NCBI GenBank assembly: GCA_017524805.1
Contig: JAFXUX010000008.1
Location: 124,001-188,000 of the forward strand
DNA length: 64,000 nucleotides
Origin: Candidatus Methanomethylophilaceae archaeon
GTDB lineage: Archaea; Thermoplasmatota; Thermoplasmata; Methanomassiliicoccales; Methanomethylophilaceae
Direction: 5' to 3'
This document shows positions 35,819 through 44,133 of this stretch, in pieces (the stretch's first letter is position 1; each line of letters begins with the position of its first letter). Under the pieces are notes generated by a model. The model worked only from the letters and a program-made list of their open reading frames with translations, did no database searches and was not told the origin of the DNA. Both the position numbers and the translations under genes were made by a program.

Positions 35819-36792
35819 CGGAGCCCTCCATTCATCGTTTCCAGCGTTTTGAGGGCTTTTATCAGTCCCTCGGAGGAGTCCTTCGGGATCACCGTCGACA
35901 CGTTTCCGGATGAGATGGTGATCTCCCCGTTTTTCTCAAGCGATTTTGCGAGGGATGCCGACGGGGGATCGTTCCTCCCGTCGATCTTGAGGACTCCGCC
36001 GGACATCTCGTAGTCCGCGTAAATTCCCATTTTTCCGGCGGAATCCGGCGCTATGCCGATGAAGGACAGCACTGGAATCCCCGTCTGCTTGGAAATGCCG
36101 CTTATTATGTCGGTATCCACTCCGTAAGTGGAGAACGCGAACTTTTCCGCGGCCGGCTCGGATTCTATCTCGGCGCTCATTTTAACGCTGGCGCCATAGT
36201 TGAGATCCAGTTCCAGCGTGGTCCCGCATCCCAGGGAGAATGCGGCATATGCGATGACGTAGGGGACGGTGAAATCGAGGCGGAGGATGCTTCCGTTCTC
36301 CCGCGTCGATGATATCGCCGGGATGGAAATATCCGATCCGGAGAAGCGCAGATGGGCGCTGGCGTCGGATATGCTGGCGATGGCCTCAGGCAGATGGACG
36401 TCCATGACCGTCCTCACCGATACGGCGTCGGAGTATCTGACGGCTTTCTGCGAAGCCAATTTGCCGTCCGAATCGAAAACTCTGGCTTTCACCGCCCCGC
36501 TTTCGATCACTTTCTTGGCTACTTGAAGCGCGTTTGCGGAATCGACGGGATCGGAATATTCGCCATACGTTATCACGCATCCCTGCAGCCCTTGAACGGC
36601 TTCGGAAATGTTCAGCGCGAGGCATTCGGCATTCATCTCCTGGACGTCGTATTCCGCGCCGGTGGAGATTTCGATTTCTCCCTCGGCATTTCCCATTCCA
36701 AGGAGGGCCGACGCTACCGGAGCCAGCAGAACGGCGAAGATTGCGATGGATATCGCGGCATGGAAAAGTCTCGCCGTCGTTTCCGCTTTCAT
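35752..36792 (-). CDS. Membrane-anchored protein of unknown function
   Basis: A 346-residue protein with one N-terminal hydrophobic segment (about 8-30, FHAAISIAIFAVLLAPVASA) and an extracytoplasmic body rich in beta strands (LRFSGSDISIPAISS, LELDLNYGASVKMSAEIES). First gene of a three-gene operon that is divergent from the nitrogenase-like locus. Start 36792 follows the membrane segment logic; the longer upstream frame runs into the divergent promoter. Confidence 0.65.
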   Translation of the reverse strand: MKAETTARLFHAAISIAIFAVLLAPVASALLGMGNAEGEIEISTGAEYDVQEMNAECLALNISEAVQGLQGCVITYGEYSDPVDSANALQVAKKVIESGAVKARVFDSDGKLASQKAVRYSDAVSVRTVMDVHLPEAIASISDASAHLRFSGSDISIPAISSTRENGSILRLDFTVPYVIAYAAFSLGCGTTLELDLNYGASVKMSAEIESEPAAEKFAFSTYGVDTDIISGISKQTGIPVLSFIGIAPDSAGKMGIYADYEMSGGVLKIDGRNDPPSASLAKSLEKNGEITISSGNVSTVIPKDSSEGLIKALKTLETMNGGLRWASTARPEGLSAQLGRLFCTP

Positions 36793-36871
36793 GTTTTGGG
36801 TATCGAAATTGCACATAAAACTGTTGGCGATGGTTTCTATTTCTCGTAGATTCTGAATCCAAGAATAACAC

Positions 36872-36913
36872 CATATAAAAAGGGGATGCAGGATATAGCA
36901 TCCAGTGAGTTCC
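36872..36913 (+). promoter_or_regulatory. TATA box and palindrome before the nitrogenase-like operon
   Basis: CCATATAAAAAG (36871-36882) is a good archaeal TATA box. Just after it lies the inverted repeat GGATGC-8-GCATCC (36884-36903), at the expected transcription start, where a bound repressor would block initiation. GTGAG stands five bases before the ATG at 36914. Confidence 0.5.
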
Positions 36914-39049
36914 ATGTTCCAGGTCGCGATTTATGGCAAAGGAGGCATCGGGAAATCCACGATGGCCGCCAACATCTCCTATTCCCTCGCTTCGCGCGGC
37001 CGCAAGGTCATGCAGGTCGGCTGCGATCCGAAGCACGATTCGACGCGCCAGCTGCTGGGAGGAAGGGCGCAGACCACCGTTCTCGATTACGCCCGCTCCG
37101 TCCCGGTTCTGAAGAGGAAGCTGGAGGACGTGATAGAGACCGGCGCCGGAGGGGTCATCTGCGCAGAGGCCGGAGGCCCAGAGCCCGGAATAGGATGCGC
37201 CGGACGCGGGATTCTCACGACTTTTGACACGCTGAAGAAGCTGGGCGCGGATTCCCTGGATGTGGACATAAAAATCTATGATGTTCTCGGGGACGTGGTG
37301 TGCGGCGGGTTCGCCGTTCCTCTGAGGGGGGAATATGCTGATGCGGTCGTCTTGGTGACTTCCGGGGAGTTTATGTCCATGTACGCCGCGAACAACATCA
37401 TGAAAGGGCTCTCCAATTTCGATACCGGAAAGCCCCGTCTGCTCGGGATGATACTGAATTGCCGCGGGGTGGAGCACGAGCTGGAATCGGTCGGGAGGTT
37501 CGCTGAAGCGGCGGGCGTCCCGATAATCGCCGTCATACCCCGCGACTACTCATTCAGGGAAGCAGAGGCGAAAGGAGCCACCGTCCGCGAGCTGTTCCCA
37601 GATTCGGACATCTCCGCGAGGATAGATTCCATCGCCGACGCTATCTCCCAGGCGTCAGATGGCAAGGCCGAGCTTCGCTACCCCCATCCTCTGGACGATC
37701 TCCAGCTCACCGATCTGGCCGCCGGAAGGGAGATACGCCCCGGTTCAGGGGAATCCCAGCCGCGAGTGGCCTGCTCCGGATGCGGGCGCAGAACGTCCAT
37801 CAAAGGGACGAGGATAATGAGCTCCTGCGCCGCATATGGGGCGGTAGCCGCCTTCACCAGGCTTACTGATTACACGGTACTGATCCACGGCCCGCGGAGC
37901 TGCATGTATCTGATGGACATGTCCCGCGGGAGCATATCGATGAAGCTCCATTCCAAAGGGGCGTACGATACCTTGCCTACGCACAATCTCCGCTGCACCA
38001 TGATGGACGATTCCGTGTCCATATTCGGCGGTGTCCGCCTTCTGGAGGAATCCTTGGAGGAATCGATTTCGGAGGGATGCGATAAGATAGCCGTGGTCAC
38101 CGCCTGTATGCCGGGGATAATCGGCGATGACAGCGTCGGGGCGATCGAGAAAGTTTCTTCGAAGCATCCGGGCACGGAAATATGCTGCATCCAAACCGAC
38201 GGGGACGTTGCCGGATCGTTCGACGAGGGCATGGCGATTGCTTCCGAGTTCATCTGCGGGCTGATAGACGCATCTGTCAAGCCGGAGCGCGGGCTGGTCA
38301 ATCTCGTGTCTTATTCGTTCTTCAACATCGAATCCAGCAGGTATCGGAGCGAGCTTGGGCGCATCCTATCCCTGTTCGGGCTGAGCGTCAACTGCAGGTT
38401 CCTGGATGAGACCACGTCCGAACGCGTCAGGGACTTCTGCAGGGCTTCAATCGACCTTCTGGTATCCGGGGACAAAATGACCGCCGGGATGATGGCGTCG
38501 ATATCGGAGCGCACCGGCAGAAAACCGTTCCCGCTTCCCCTGCCGGTAGGCATGAGACAATACTCCGAGTGGCTTCGTCTCATGGGCGAGACCTTGGGCA
38601 TGGAAGAGGCCGCAGAAACGGAGCTCAAACGCGCAGAAGAGGAGTACGGCAGGTTCTTGGCAGATCACAGGCACCGTTTCGAAGGCAAGAAAGCTATAGT
38701 ACTGAACAGGAGAGGCGACTGGCTCGCGGAGCTTCTGGACGATCTCGGGGCCGAGATAGTCCGCATGGGGATGATGTCCGGGCTTCCGCGGACGTATACT
38801 ACCTCGTCCGATCGCTTATCCAGCAGGATCACGGAGGATTACTCCTGGGAGATGCTGGCCGAAGACCTCAGGCAATTCGATCCCGACCTTCTGATCTCAG
38901 ATCTTCCATATCCAGTGATGGGGAGGTGCAGGGTCGCCAGGACAAGGAAGGTCGGCATCGGGATCATAGGCGCCATGGATTATGCCGTCTATCTGGAGAA
39001 CGTCATGAGGCTCCCTCCTACGGAGGGCTGGAAGGAGGCCGTGAAATGA
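36914..39049 (+). CDS. Nitrogenase-like NifH-NifD fusion protein
   Basis: A 711-residue fusion. Residues 1-265 are a NifH/BchL-type ATPase: P-loop GKGGIGKST (8-16), and the two 4Fe-4S ligands as GIGCAGRG (Cys95) and LGDVVCGG (Cys130). Residues about 285-711 are NifD-like, with three Cys at P-cluster positions: CAAYGA (Cys305), GPRSC (Cys330) and ACMPGIIGDD (Cys398). The FeMo-cofactor Cys/His pair is not evident, so this is not a true nitrogenase. It is coupled (ATGA) to the NifK-like gene. It differs from CfbC/CfbD of F430 synthesis, which are separate and lack a K-like partner. Natural fusions of the H and D parts are unusual. Start ATG 36914 is preferred to GTG 36905. Confidence 0.88.
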   Translation: MFQVAIYGKGGIGKSTMAANISYSLASRGRKVMQVGCDPKHDSTRQLLGGRAQTTVLDYARSVPVLKRKLEDVIETGAGGVICAEAGGPEPGIGCAGRGILTTFDTLKKLGADSLDVDIKIYDVLGDVVCGGFAVPLRGEYADAVVLVTSGEFMSMYAANNIMKGLSNFDTGKPRLLGMILNCRGVEHELESVGRFAEAAGVPIIAVIPRDYSFREAEAKGATVRELFPDSDISARIDSIADAISQASDGKAELRYPHPLDDLQLTDLAAGREIRPGSGESQPRVACSGCGRRTSIKGTRIMSSCAAYGAVAAFTRLTDYTVLIHGPRSCMYLMDMSRGSISMKLHSKGAYDTLPTHNLRCTMMDDSVSIFGGVRLLEESLEESISEGCDKIAVVTACMPGIIGDDSVGAIEKVSSKHPGTEICCIQTDGDVAGSFDEGMAIASEFICGLIDASVKPERGLVNLVSYSFFNIESSRYRSELGRILSLFGLSVNCRFLDETTSERVRDFCRASIDLLVSGDKMTAGMMASISERTGRKPFPLPLPVGMRQYSEWLRLMGETLGMEEAAETELKRAEEEYGRFLADHRHRFEGKKAIVLNRRGDWLAELLDDLGAEIVRMGMMSGLPRTYTTSSDRLSSRITEDYSWEMLAEDLRQFDPDLLISDLPYPVMGRCRVARTRKVGIGIIGAMDYAVYLENVMRLPPTEGWKEAVK

Positions 39050-40311
39050 GGAGTCTCCCTGACGGTTTCAACGGCGCCATCATGGCCGTGGAGAGCATAG
39101 ATGATGCCGTCGCATTCCTGCACGGGCCCGGAGGCTGCAGGGTGAGGCATATGGTGCATTCCAGCGCTGTATATCCCAGGATGGCACCGGGGTCCGACGA
39201 GGATTGGTTCGGTCCCTATTATTATGGATATCCTCGTGTGCCGGCGACGTATCTGGACGAGTACGATTTCATCAACGGGGCCTTCTACAAGCTGGACGAG
39301 GCTCTGCCGATAATCGCCGGAAAGAAGCCGTCGCTGATAGTCGTCATCAATTCTCCGGGCGCCGCGCTGATCGGGGACAATATAGAGAAGGCGATCAGGG
39401 ACAACGGAATGGAAGACGTGGCGATATACATGGACGAATCCCTGGTCTCCATGCCGGTCACCGAGTGCTATGGCCACATGATGAGGGCGATAATGAGGCA
39501 CCTCTCCCCGAAAAGGGGCGTGGTCAGGCCCGGGACCCTGAACATATTGGGTCTGTCCCTTTTGGACAAGGACTGGGCCGCGGCCAGGGATGAGCTGTGC
39601 GGATACGCCGAATCAATGGGTCTGGAGGTCATCTCGACTCCCGGGGCAGGCGCTTCTGTGGCCGATCTTATGGCGTCGGCGGATGCAGAGTTCAACATGG
39701 TGGTATGCCCGGAGATGTGCGCCGGGCTCACGGAATATTACGAGTCGCTCGGGATCCCGACGGTCCGTTCACCGGCAGGGGCCCCTGTCGGTTTCTCGGC
39801 CGTCAGGGAATGGATAACGGCGCTTGCCAGAGCGTCCGGGAGGGACCCGTCGCCAGCGCTGGAGAAGGTCCGCAAGGCCGAGAGGGCGGTATACGATAAG
39901 CTGTCAGGAATGAGGTACATGCCGCTGAGGATCAGGGCACTTTCGTTTTCCGCAGCGGAGACGGCTTCCGTCGTCAGGCCTCTGACGGAGTGGCTGTACG
40001 GATATCTCGGGATGATCCCGATTGCGGTCGCGGTCGATCCCGGCTCGGATGCCGGCGAGATATCCGCCCTGAAAGGTTTCCTGGATTCCCATGGCATGGG
40101 CGATGCGTTCGGTAAGGAGCCGGTCGAAGGCAGCGATGTCGTCCTATGCGAGGGCGTCACGGCTAACACCATGGCCATGCGCGGATGCATCGGGATACCG
40201 ATAGGCCATTCGGGCAGCGGATTGGACGACATGATCCCCCGTCCCATATACGGGATCCAGGGGGCCAGATACATACTCGATGAATTGGTCCACGGCGTCA
40301 GAGGGTCATGA
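39046..40311 (+). CDS. Nitrogenase-like NifK/BchB-type subunit
   Basis: A 421-residue component-1-like protein that starts in the middle of the classical cluster region. Of the three P-cluster Cys positions, the first is Asn9 (FNGAI), the second is kept as GPGGC (Cys31), and the third is Ser in INSPGAALIGDN. With three Cys in the D-like part this gives a 3+1 pattern as in chlorophyllide reductase, predicting one 4Fe-4S cluster between subunits. The C-terminal part ends PIYGIQGARYILDE, as in NifD/K proteins. It ends shortly before a hairpin. Confidence 0.82.
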   Translation: MRSLPDGFNGAIMAVESIDDAVAFLHGPGGCRVRHMVHSSAVYPRMAPGSDEDWFGPYYYGYPRVPATYLDEYDFINGAFYKLDEALPIIAGKKPSLIVVINSPGAALIGDNIEKAIRDNGMEDVAIYMDESLVSMPVTECYGHMMRAIMRHLSPKRGVVRPGTLNILGLSLLDKDWAAARDELCGYAESMGLEVISTPGAGASVADLMASADAEFNMVVCPEMCAGLTEYYESLGIPTVRSPAGAPVGFSAVREWITALARASGRDPSPALEKVRKAERAVYDKLSGMRYMPLRIRALSFSAAETASVVRPLTEWLYGYLGMIPIAVAVDPGSDAGEISALKGFLDSHGMGDAFGKEPVEGSDVVLCEGVTANTMAMRGCIGIPIGHSGSGLDDMIPRPIYGIQGARYILDELVHGVRGS

Positions 40312-40343
40312 CCCGCCACTGCCGATCAGAAACAATTGGGAAT

Positions 40344-40366
40344 GGCTGGGGGTCTCCCCCTCAGCC
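40344..40366. terminator. Hairpin between the NifK-like gene and the convergent ABC permease
   Basis: GGCTGGGGG (40344-40352), loop TCT, then CCCCC-T-CAGCC (40356-40366), ending one base before the permease stop codon. Usable by both strands. Confidence 0.55.
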
Positions 40367-41122
40367 TCATATTTTCTTGGTTTTCAGGAGATAGATATCC
40401 ACCGCGAAGAACGCGACGGCGAACGCCAGCAGCACAACGAGGGATATCCAGGGGAAATCCAGATAATCCGGGAGCGCAGCGGCTCTTATTATTTCGCTGG
40501 CGTGGGTCAGCGGCAGGCAATACAGGATCGCCTGGAATACCGGGTTCAGAGAGCTGACCGAGAAGAACGTGCCGCAAAGGAACGTCATGGGCAGGATGAT
40601 CAGGCTGTTCAGGGTTGCCATCGTCTGGTGGGATTTGGCCATCAAAGCGACGGCAACGCCCAGAAGCGAGAACGCGACGCACGAGAGTATTATGCAGATT
40701 ATTATCATCGGCGAGAGGACGAGCTCCGGCGCAAGGAACAGGCCCAGCGCGTAAAGCAGGAAGCAGCTCAGCATCCCTCTCAGGAGCCCCAGGACGCATT
40801 TGCCAAGGACGATCGATGACAGGCTCAGCGGGCACATCATCATCTCGTCGAAGCTTTTGTAATAGAGCCTCTGGACGTTCATCCTGGTCGCGCTGGCCGA
40901 GAACGACGACGACAGCGACGACAGCGCCGCGATACCGGGAATTACGAAGGCGACGTATGAGACCCCTATGTCGGTCTCGCCGGTTCTGAGCCCGTATCCG
41001 AAAGCTATGAGATACAGGAGCGGGCTCATGATGCTCATCACGAGGATGTTCAGGAAGTTGTGCTTGAAGAACATCAGGTCTCCCCAAGCCACGTGGAACG
41101 TATCGACAAGGAGGTTGCTCAT
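40367..41122 (-). CDS. NodJ-like ABC-2 exporter permease (copy 1)
   Basis: A 251-residue permease with six helices, containing LYLIAFGYGLRTG (near 37), VIPGIAALSSLSSSFSAS and PLTHASEIIRA, typical of the NodJ/DrrB group that exports lipo-oligosaccharides, drugs or lipids. It overlaps its ATPase gene by four bases. It is a paralogue of the permease at 43381, sharing the PMTFLCGT-F segment. Confidence 0.9.
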   Translation of the reverse strand: MSNLLVDTFHVAWGDLMFFKHNFLNILVMSIMSPLLYLIAFGYGLRTGETDIGVSYVAFVIPGIAALSSLSSSFSASATRMNVQRLYYKSFDEMMMCPLSLSSIVLGKCVLGLLRGMLSCFLLYALGLFLAPELVLSPMIIICIILSCVAFSLLGVAVALMAKSHQTMATLNSLIILPMTFLCGTFFSVSSLNPVFQAILYCLPLTHASEIIRAAALPDYLDFPWISLVVLLAFAVAFFAVDIYLLKTKKI

Positions 41123-41973
41123 GTCTGCGCCCCCACGCTCTTGCCGGTAAGCTCTACGAACACGTCTTCCAGATTGGTCTTCCTTATGGAGACATCCCCT
41201 TCTTTGGTGGCCGCGAATTCCTTTGCTTCATCTCTGTCTTTGAAGTATCTGTATACCGTCTTGCCGCCTTCCGAATACTCCACCGCAGTCGATCCGACTT
41301 TATCGCAGAGGACGCGGGGCTCGTCCAACGCTATGATCTTCCCTTTGTCGATGATTCCGACCCTGTCGCAGAGGGATTCGGCCTCTTCGATGTAATGGGT
41401 GGTCAGTATGATGGTGGTGCCTTCGGCATGCAGTTTCCTGATGATGTCCCAAAGAAGGCGGCGCGCGTTGATGTCCAGACCCGATGTCGGCTCGTCCAAG
41501 AACAATACTTCGGGGTTGTGGAGCATAGCGCAGACGATGGCCGCCCTTTTTTTCCATCCTCCGGAGAGCGAGTCCACGGGTTTGTCCAGATATTCTTCCA
41601 AGCCGAAGAAATCGGTGAGCTCGGCTATCTTTTCCTCGCGCTCCTTCTTCCTGATGTCGTGGTACATCGCGTGGGAGATCATGTTCTCGCGGATGGTTAG
41701 GTCTTTGTCCAAGGAGACCTGCTGCTGGATGACCCCCATGCACATTTTGGCGGCCGAAGGCTCTTTTTTCACGTCGTGCCCTCCCACCTTTATGGAGCCT
41801 TCATCGAATCCGGTGAGCGTCGCCACGCATCTCAGCGTAGTCGTCTTCCCAGCGCCGTTCGGCCCCAGAAATCCGAAGAGCTCCCCTTTATGGATGCTCA
41901 GGTCGAGGCCGTTCACGGCGGTTTTATCCCCGAACCGCTTAACCAGACCTTTTATCTCGATTATGTAGTCCAT
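41119..41973 (-). CDS. NodI/DrrA-like ABC exporter ATPase (copy 1)
   Basis: A 284-residue ATPase: Walker A GPNGAGKTTT (near 35), QQQVSLDKDLTIREN, signature LSGGWKKRAAIVCAM, Walker B VLFLDEPTSGLDINAR and H-loop TTHYIEEAE, diagnostic of the DrrA/NodI group. The C-terminal 70 residues form the group-specific domain. First gene of the minus-strand exporter operon, divergent from the AbrB-like gene and second exporter. Confidence 0.93.
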   Translation of the reverse strand: MDYIIEIKGLVKRFGDKTAVNGLDLSIHKGELFGFLGPNGAGKTTTLRCVATLTGFDEGSIKVGGHDVKKEPSAAKMCMGVIQQQVSLDKDLTIRENMISHAMYHDIRKKEREEKIAELTDFFGLEEYLDKPVDSLSGGWKKRAAIVCAMLHNPEVLFLDEPTSGLDINARRLLWDIIRKLHAEGTTIILTTHYIEEAESLCDRVGIIDKGKIIALDEPRVLCDKVGSTAVEYSEGGKTVYRYFKDRDEAKEFAATKEGDVSIRKTNLEDVFVELTGKSVGAQT

Positions 41974-42045
41974 CTTATCACTCGGAACGCTATTTTGACG
42001 CCGTAGGATGTCCAGTGGCTTTGGAGACCAAGTATCGCGTCACTT

Positions 42046-42057
42046 TGTTGGACAACA
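42046..42057. promoter_or_regulatory. Short palindrome upstream of exporter 1
   Basis: TGTTG-GA-CAACA, a 12-bp inverted repeat about 75 bases upstream of the ATPase start at 41973, in the 292-base gap between the divergent units. The rest of the gap carries an AT-rich repeat block (42160-42220) and the AbrB-like gene leader. Confidence 0.3.
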
Positions 42058-42122
42058 TGTTCTTCTAATCTATATATGCGCGTTTGCGCGGTTTTTGGAT
42101 GAAGACAGTTAAGCTGGATTGG

Positions 42123-42218
42123 ATGGCGATTCAGTCCAGCATCGCTATGAATAACTCAGAATACAATAATTACAATAACTACAAGATTAACAATAATTAC
42201 AACATACTGTTATTATAG
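42123..42218 (+). other. Possible 31-residue Asn/Tyr-rich peptide, or AT-rich repeat block
   Basis: ATG at 42123 opens a frame of 31 codons (MAIQSSIAMNNSEY, then an Asn/Tyr-rich stretch and ILLL) ending in TAG. The composition follows from DNA repeats of AATAAYTAC spaced 9-15 bp apart (42162-42205). It may equally be a protein-binding array for the downstream AbrB-like protein. There is no clear ribosome site. Confidence 0.25.
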
Positions 42219-42265
42219 TAGAAATACGTAGTATGATTGCTGGGAATTATTCCTGGAGGGATTGA

Positions 42266-42424
42266 ATGAATAGCACAGTGGTAGCAGACAAGCAGATCAA
42301 AATGAACGGCAACAGCCTTTCGATCCACATCACCAACGAAGCGAAGCTTCTGGGTCTTGGATACAACGATGTGGTCAGAATCACGCTTGAGCGCATAGAT
42401 GATAGAGACTCTATAAGATACTGA
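42266..42424 (+). CDS. AbrB/SpoVT-like small DNA-binding protein
   Basis: A 52-residue protein whose sequence KQIKMNGNSLSIHITNEAK followed by LLGLGYNDVVRITLE matches the swapped-hairpin AbrB fold used by antitoxins and transition-state regulators. GGAGGG stands five bases before the ATG. No toxin gene follows; it sits 42 bases before an ABC exporter ATPase and may regulate one or both exporters. Confidence 0.75.
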   Translation: MNSTVVADKQIKMNGNSLSIHITNEAKLLGLGYNDVVRITLERIDDRDSIRY

Positions 42425-42436
42425 ACAACGTGTCTG

Positions 42437-42456
42437 TTAAATATCTTCTAAAGATA
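42437..42456 (+). promoter_or_regulatory. TATA box and palindrome before exporter 2
   Basis: GTTAAATATC (42436-42445) is TATA-like and lies about 25 bases before the ATG at 42467, which suggests a leaderless transcript. It overlaps the perfect inverted repeat TATCTT-CTA-AAGATA (42442-42456), a candidate operator. Confidence 0.45.
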
Positions 42457-42466
42457 CCTTCTGGCA

Positions 42467-43384
42467 ATGGCGACCAACCCGTCGAAGAAAGCCCCCATTC
42501 CGGAAGGTATCTCCGATTGTTCCCCTTCCCCGGAGAATGATGCGATAGTCTCGGTGGAAGGCCTAACCATACGTTTTGGGAGCTTCACAGCGGTGGACGG
42601 GCTGACGTTCGGCATAAGGCGCGGCGAGGTCTTCGGTTTCCTGGGTCCGAACGGGGCCGGGAAGACGACCACGATACGCGCCATAACAACCATCCAGAGG
42701 CCGACGTCCGGGAAGATAACCATAGATGGGCACGATTCCGCCACCGATTATCTGGAGGCCAGGAAATGCATCGGGATAGCCCAGCAGCACATCAGCCTCG
42801 ACAAGGACCTGACGGTCAGGCAGAACATAAAGTACCATGCCATGCTCCACAAGATTCCCAAGGACGTAATGGAGCTCAGGATAAAGGAACTGTCCGATGT
42901 CCTCGGCCTCGGCGAGCATATGGACAAGATGATTGCCGATCTCTCAGGAGGGTGGAAGAGGAAGGCGGCCATCGTATGTTCTGTGCTCCATGAGCCGTCC
43001 ATCCTGTTTCTGGATGAGCCTACGGCCGGTTTGGACACCCAATCGCGCCATCTTCTTTGGGAGCTGGTCCGCACCCTCAACTCAAGGGGCACGACGATAT
43101 TCCTGACCACGCATTACATAGAGGAAGCCGAATCGCTGTGCGACAGGGTGGCCATAATAGACAGGGGCAAGATGTCCGCAATAGGCACCGTCGACGAGCT
43201 CAAGAGTCTGATCGGCGGCACCACTGTCGAGGTGACATGCGGGAACAAGGTGGAAACGCACCACTTCGCGTCGATGGAGGAAGCCAGGGCATTCGCAGAC
43301 GGCATCAAAGATTCTTACATCAACATCAGGATGACGACGCTGGAGGACGTTTTCCTGGCGGTATCCGGAGGGAGTCTAAGATGA
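42467..43384 (+). CDS. NodI/DrrA-like ABC exporter ATPase (copy 2)
   Basis: A 305-residue ATPase with Walker A GPNGAGKTTT (near 62), AQQHISLDKDLTVRQN, signature LSGGWKRKAAIVCS, Walker B ILFLDEPTAGLDTQSR and H-loop TTHYIEEAE. It is a close paralogue of the ATPase at 41119, with a 25-residue N-terminal extension rich in Pro and Ser. Operon with the next permease (ATGA overlap). Confidence 0.93.
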   Translation: MATNPSKKAPIPEGISDCSPSPENDAIVSVEGLTIRFGSFTAVDGLTFGIRRGEVFGFLGPNGAGKTTTIRAITTIQRPTSGKITIDGHDSATDYLEARKCIGIAQQHISLDKDLTVRQNIKYHAMLHKIPKDVMELRIKELSDVLGLGEHMDKMIADLSGGWKRKAAIVCSVLHEPSILFLDEPTAGLDTQSRHLLWELVRTLNSRGTTIFLTTHYIEEAESLCDRVAIIDRGKMSAIGTVDELKSLIGGTTVEVTCGNKVETHHFASMEEARAFADGIKDSYINIRMTTLEDVFLAVSGGSLR

Positions 43385-44133
43385 TCCTCTGGGATATCAT
43401 AGACGAATCCTATCGCGTCGCTTGGGGCGATCTCTGCTATATCAAAGGGAACCTGGCCGAGACCGTATTGACCGGGATAGTGGGGCCGCTACTGTACCTG
43501 CTGGCCTTCGGATACGGGATAGGCGGAAGCATGGGCGGAGGCCAGGATTACATCGTTTTCATCGTGCCCGGGATTATAGCTCTCACAACCCTTTCGGCGA
43601 CCTTCAGCACTGTATCGATGAAGATCCTGGTGCAAAGGCTGTTCTATATGAGCTTCGACGAGATGCTCCTCTGTCCGATACACATAGCGTCGGTAGTGAT
43701 CGGGAAGACCTTGTCGGGTGTGATACGCGCTCTGATCAGCTGCACGATAATAATGCTGGTCGGCCATCTCATCGCCCCTGACGTCTCGCTTTCGCTGTGG
43801 GCTTTCCTTCTGGTGATATGGGCGTCGTTCATGTTCTCGCTGCTCGGCCTTCTGGCGGGGATGGCGGTGAACAAGACCAACACCCTCTCGCTGATATCGA
43901 GCATGGCGATAGTGCCGATGACGTTCCTTTGCGGGACCCTGTTCAACGTTTCGGCGCTTCCGGGTTGGGCTGCGGCCGCCATTTACGTGCTTCCGCTCAC
44001 CCACGTAAGCCAGCTGTCGAGGGCCATCATGCTGGATATGGCGATCCCATTGGATTCGATCGCGATGATGGTCGCGTATACCGCCGTTTTCTTTGCGCTC
44101 TGCTGGGCGATGATAAAGACGAACAGGTGCTGA
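43381..44133 (+). CDS. NodJ-like ABC-2 exporter permease (copy 2)
   Basis: A 250-residue permease with six helices, paralogous to the one at 40367: both open with VAWGDL, share LLYLLAFGYG, MSFDEMLLCP and PMTFLCGTLFNVS. It pairs with the upstream ATPase. Its TGA is immediately followed by the stop of the convergent HAD gene with no spacer. Confidence 0.9.
   Translation: MILWDIIDESYRVAWGDLCYIKGNLAETVLTGIVGPLLYLLAFGYGIGGSMGGGQDYIVFIVPGIIALTTLSATFSTVSMKILVQRLFYMSFDEMLLCPIHIASVVIGKTLSGVIRALISCTIIMLVGHLIAPDVSLSLWAFLLVIWASFMFSLLGLLAGMAVNKTNTLSLISSMAIVPMTFLCGTLFNVSALPGWAAAAIYVLPLTHVSQLSRAIMLDMAIPLDSIAMMVAYTAVFFALCWAMIKTNRC

Noticed and set aside
36914-40311. True nitrogenase (nifHDK)
   Set aside because: The K-like subunit lacks two of three P-cluster cysteines, FeMo-cofactor ligands are not evident, and no nifB, nifE or nifN is present.
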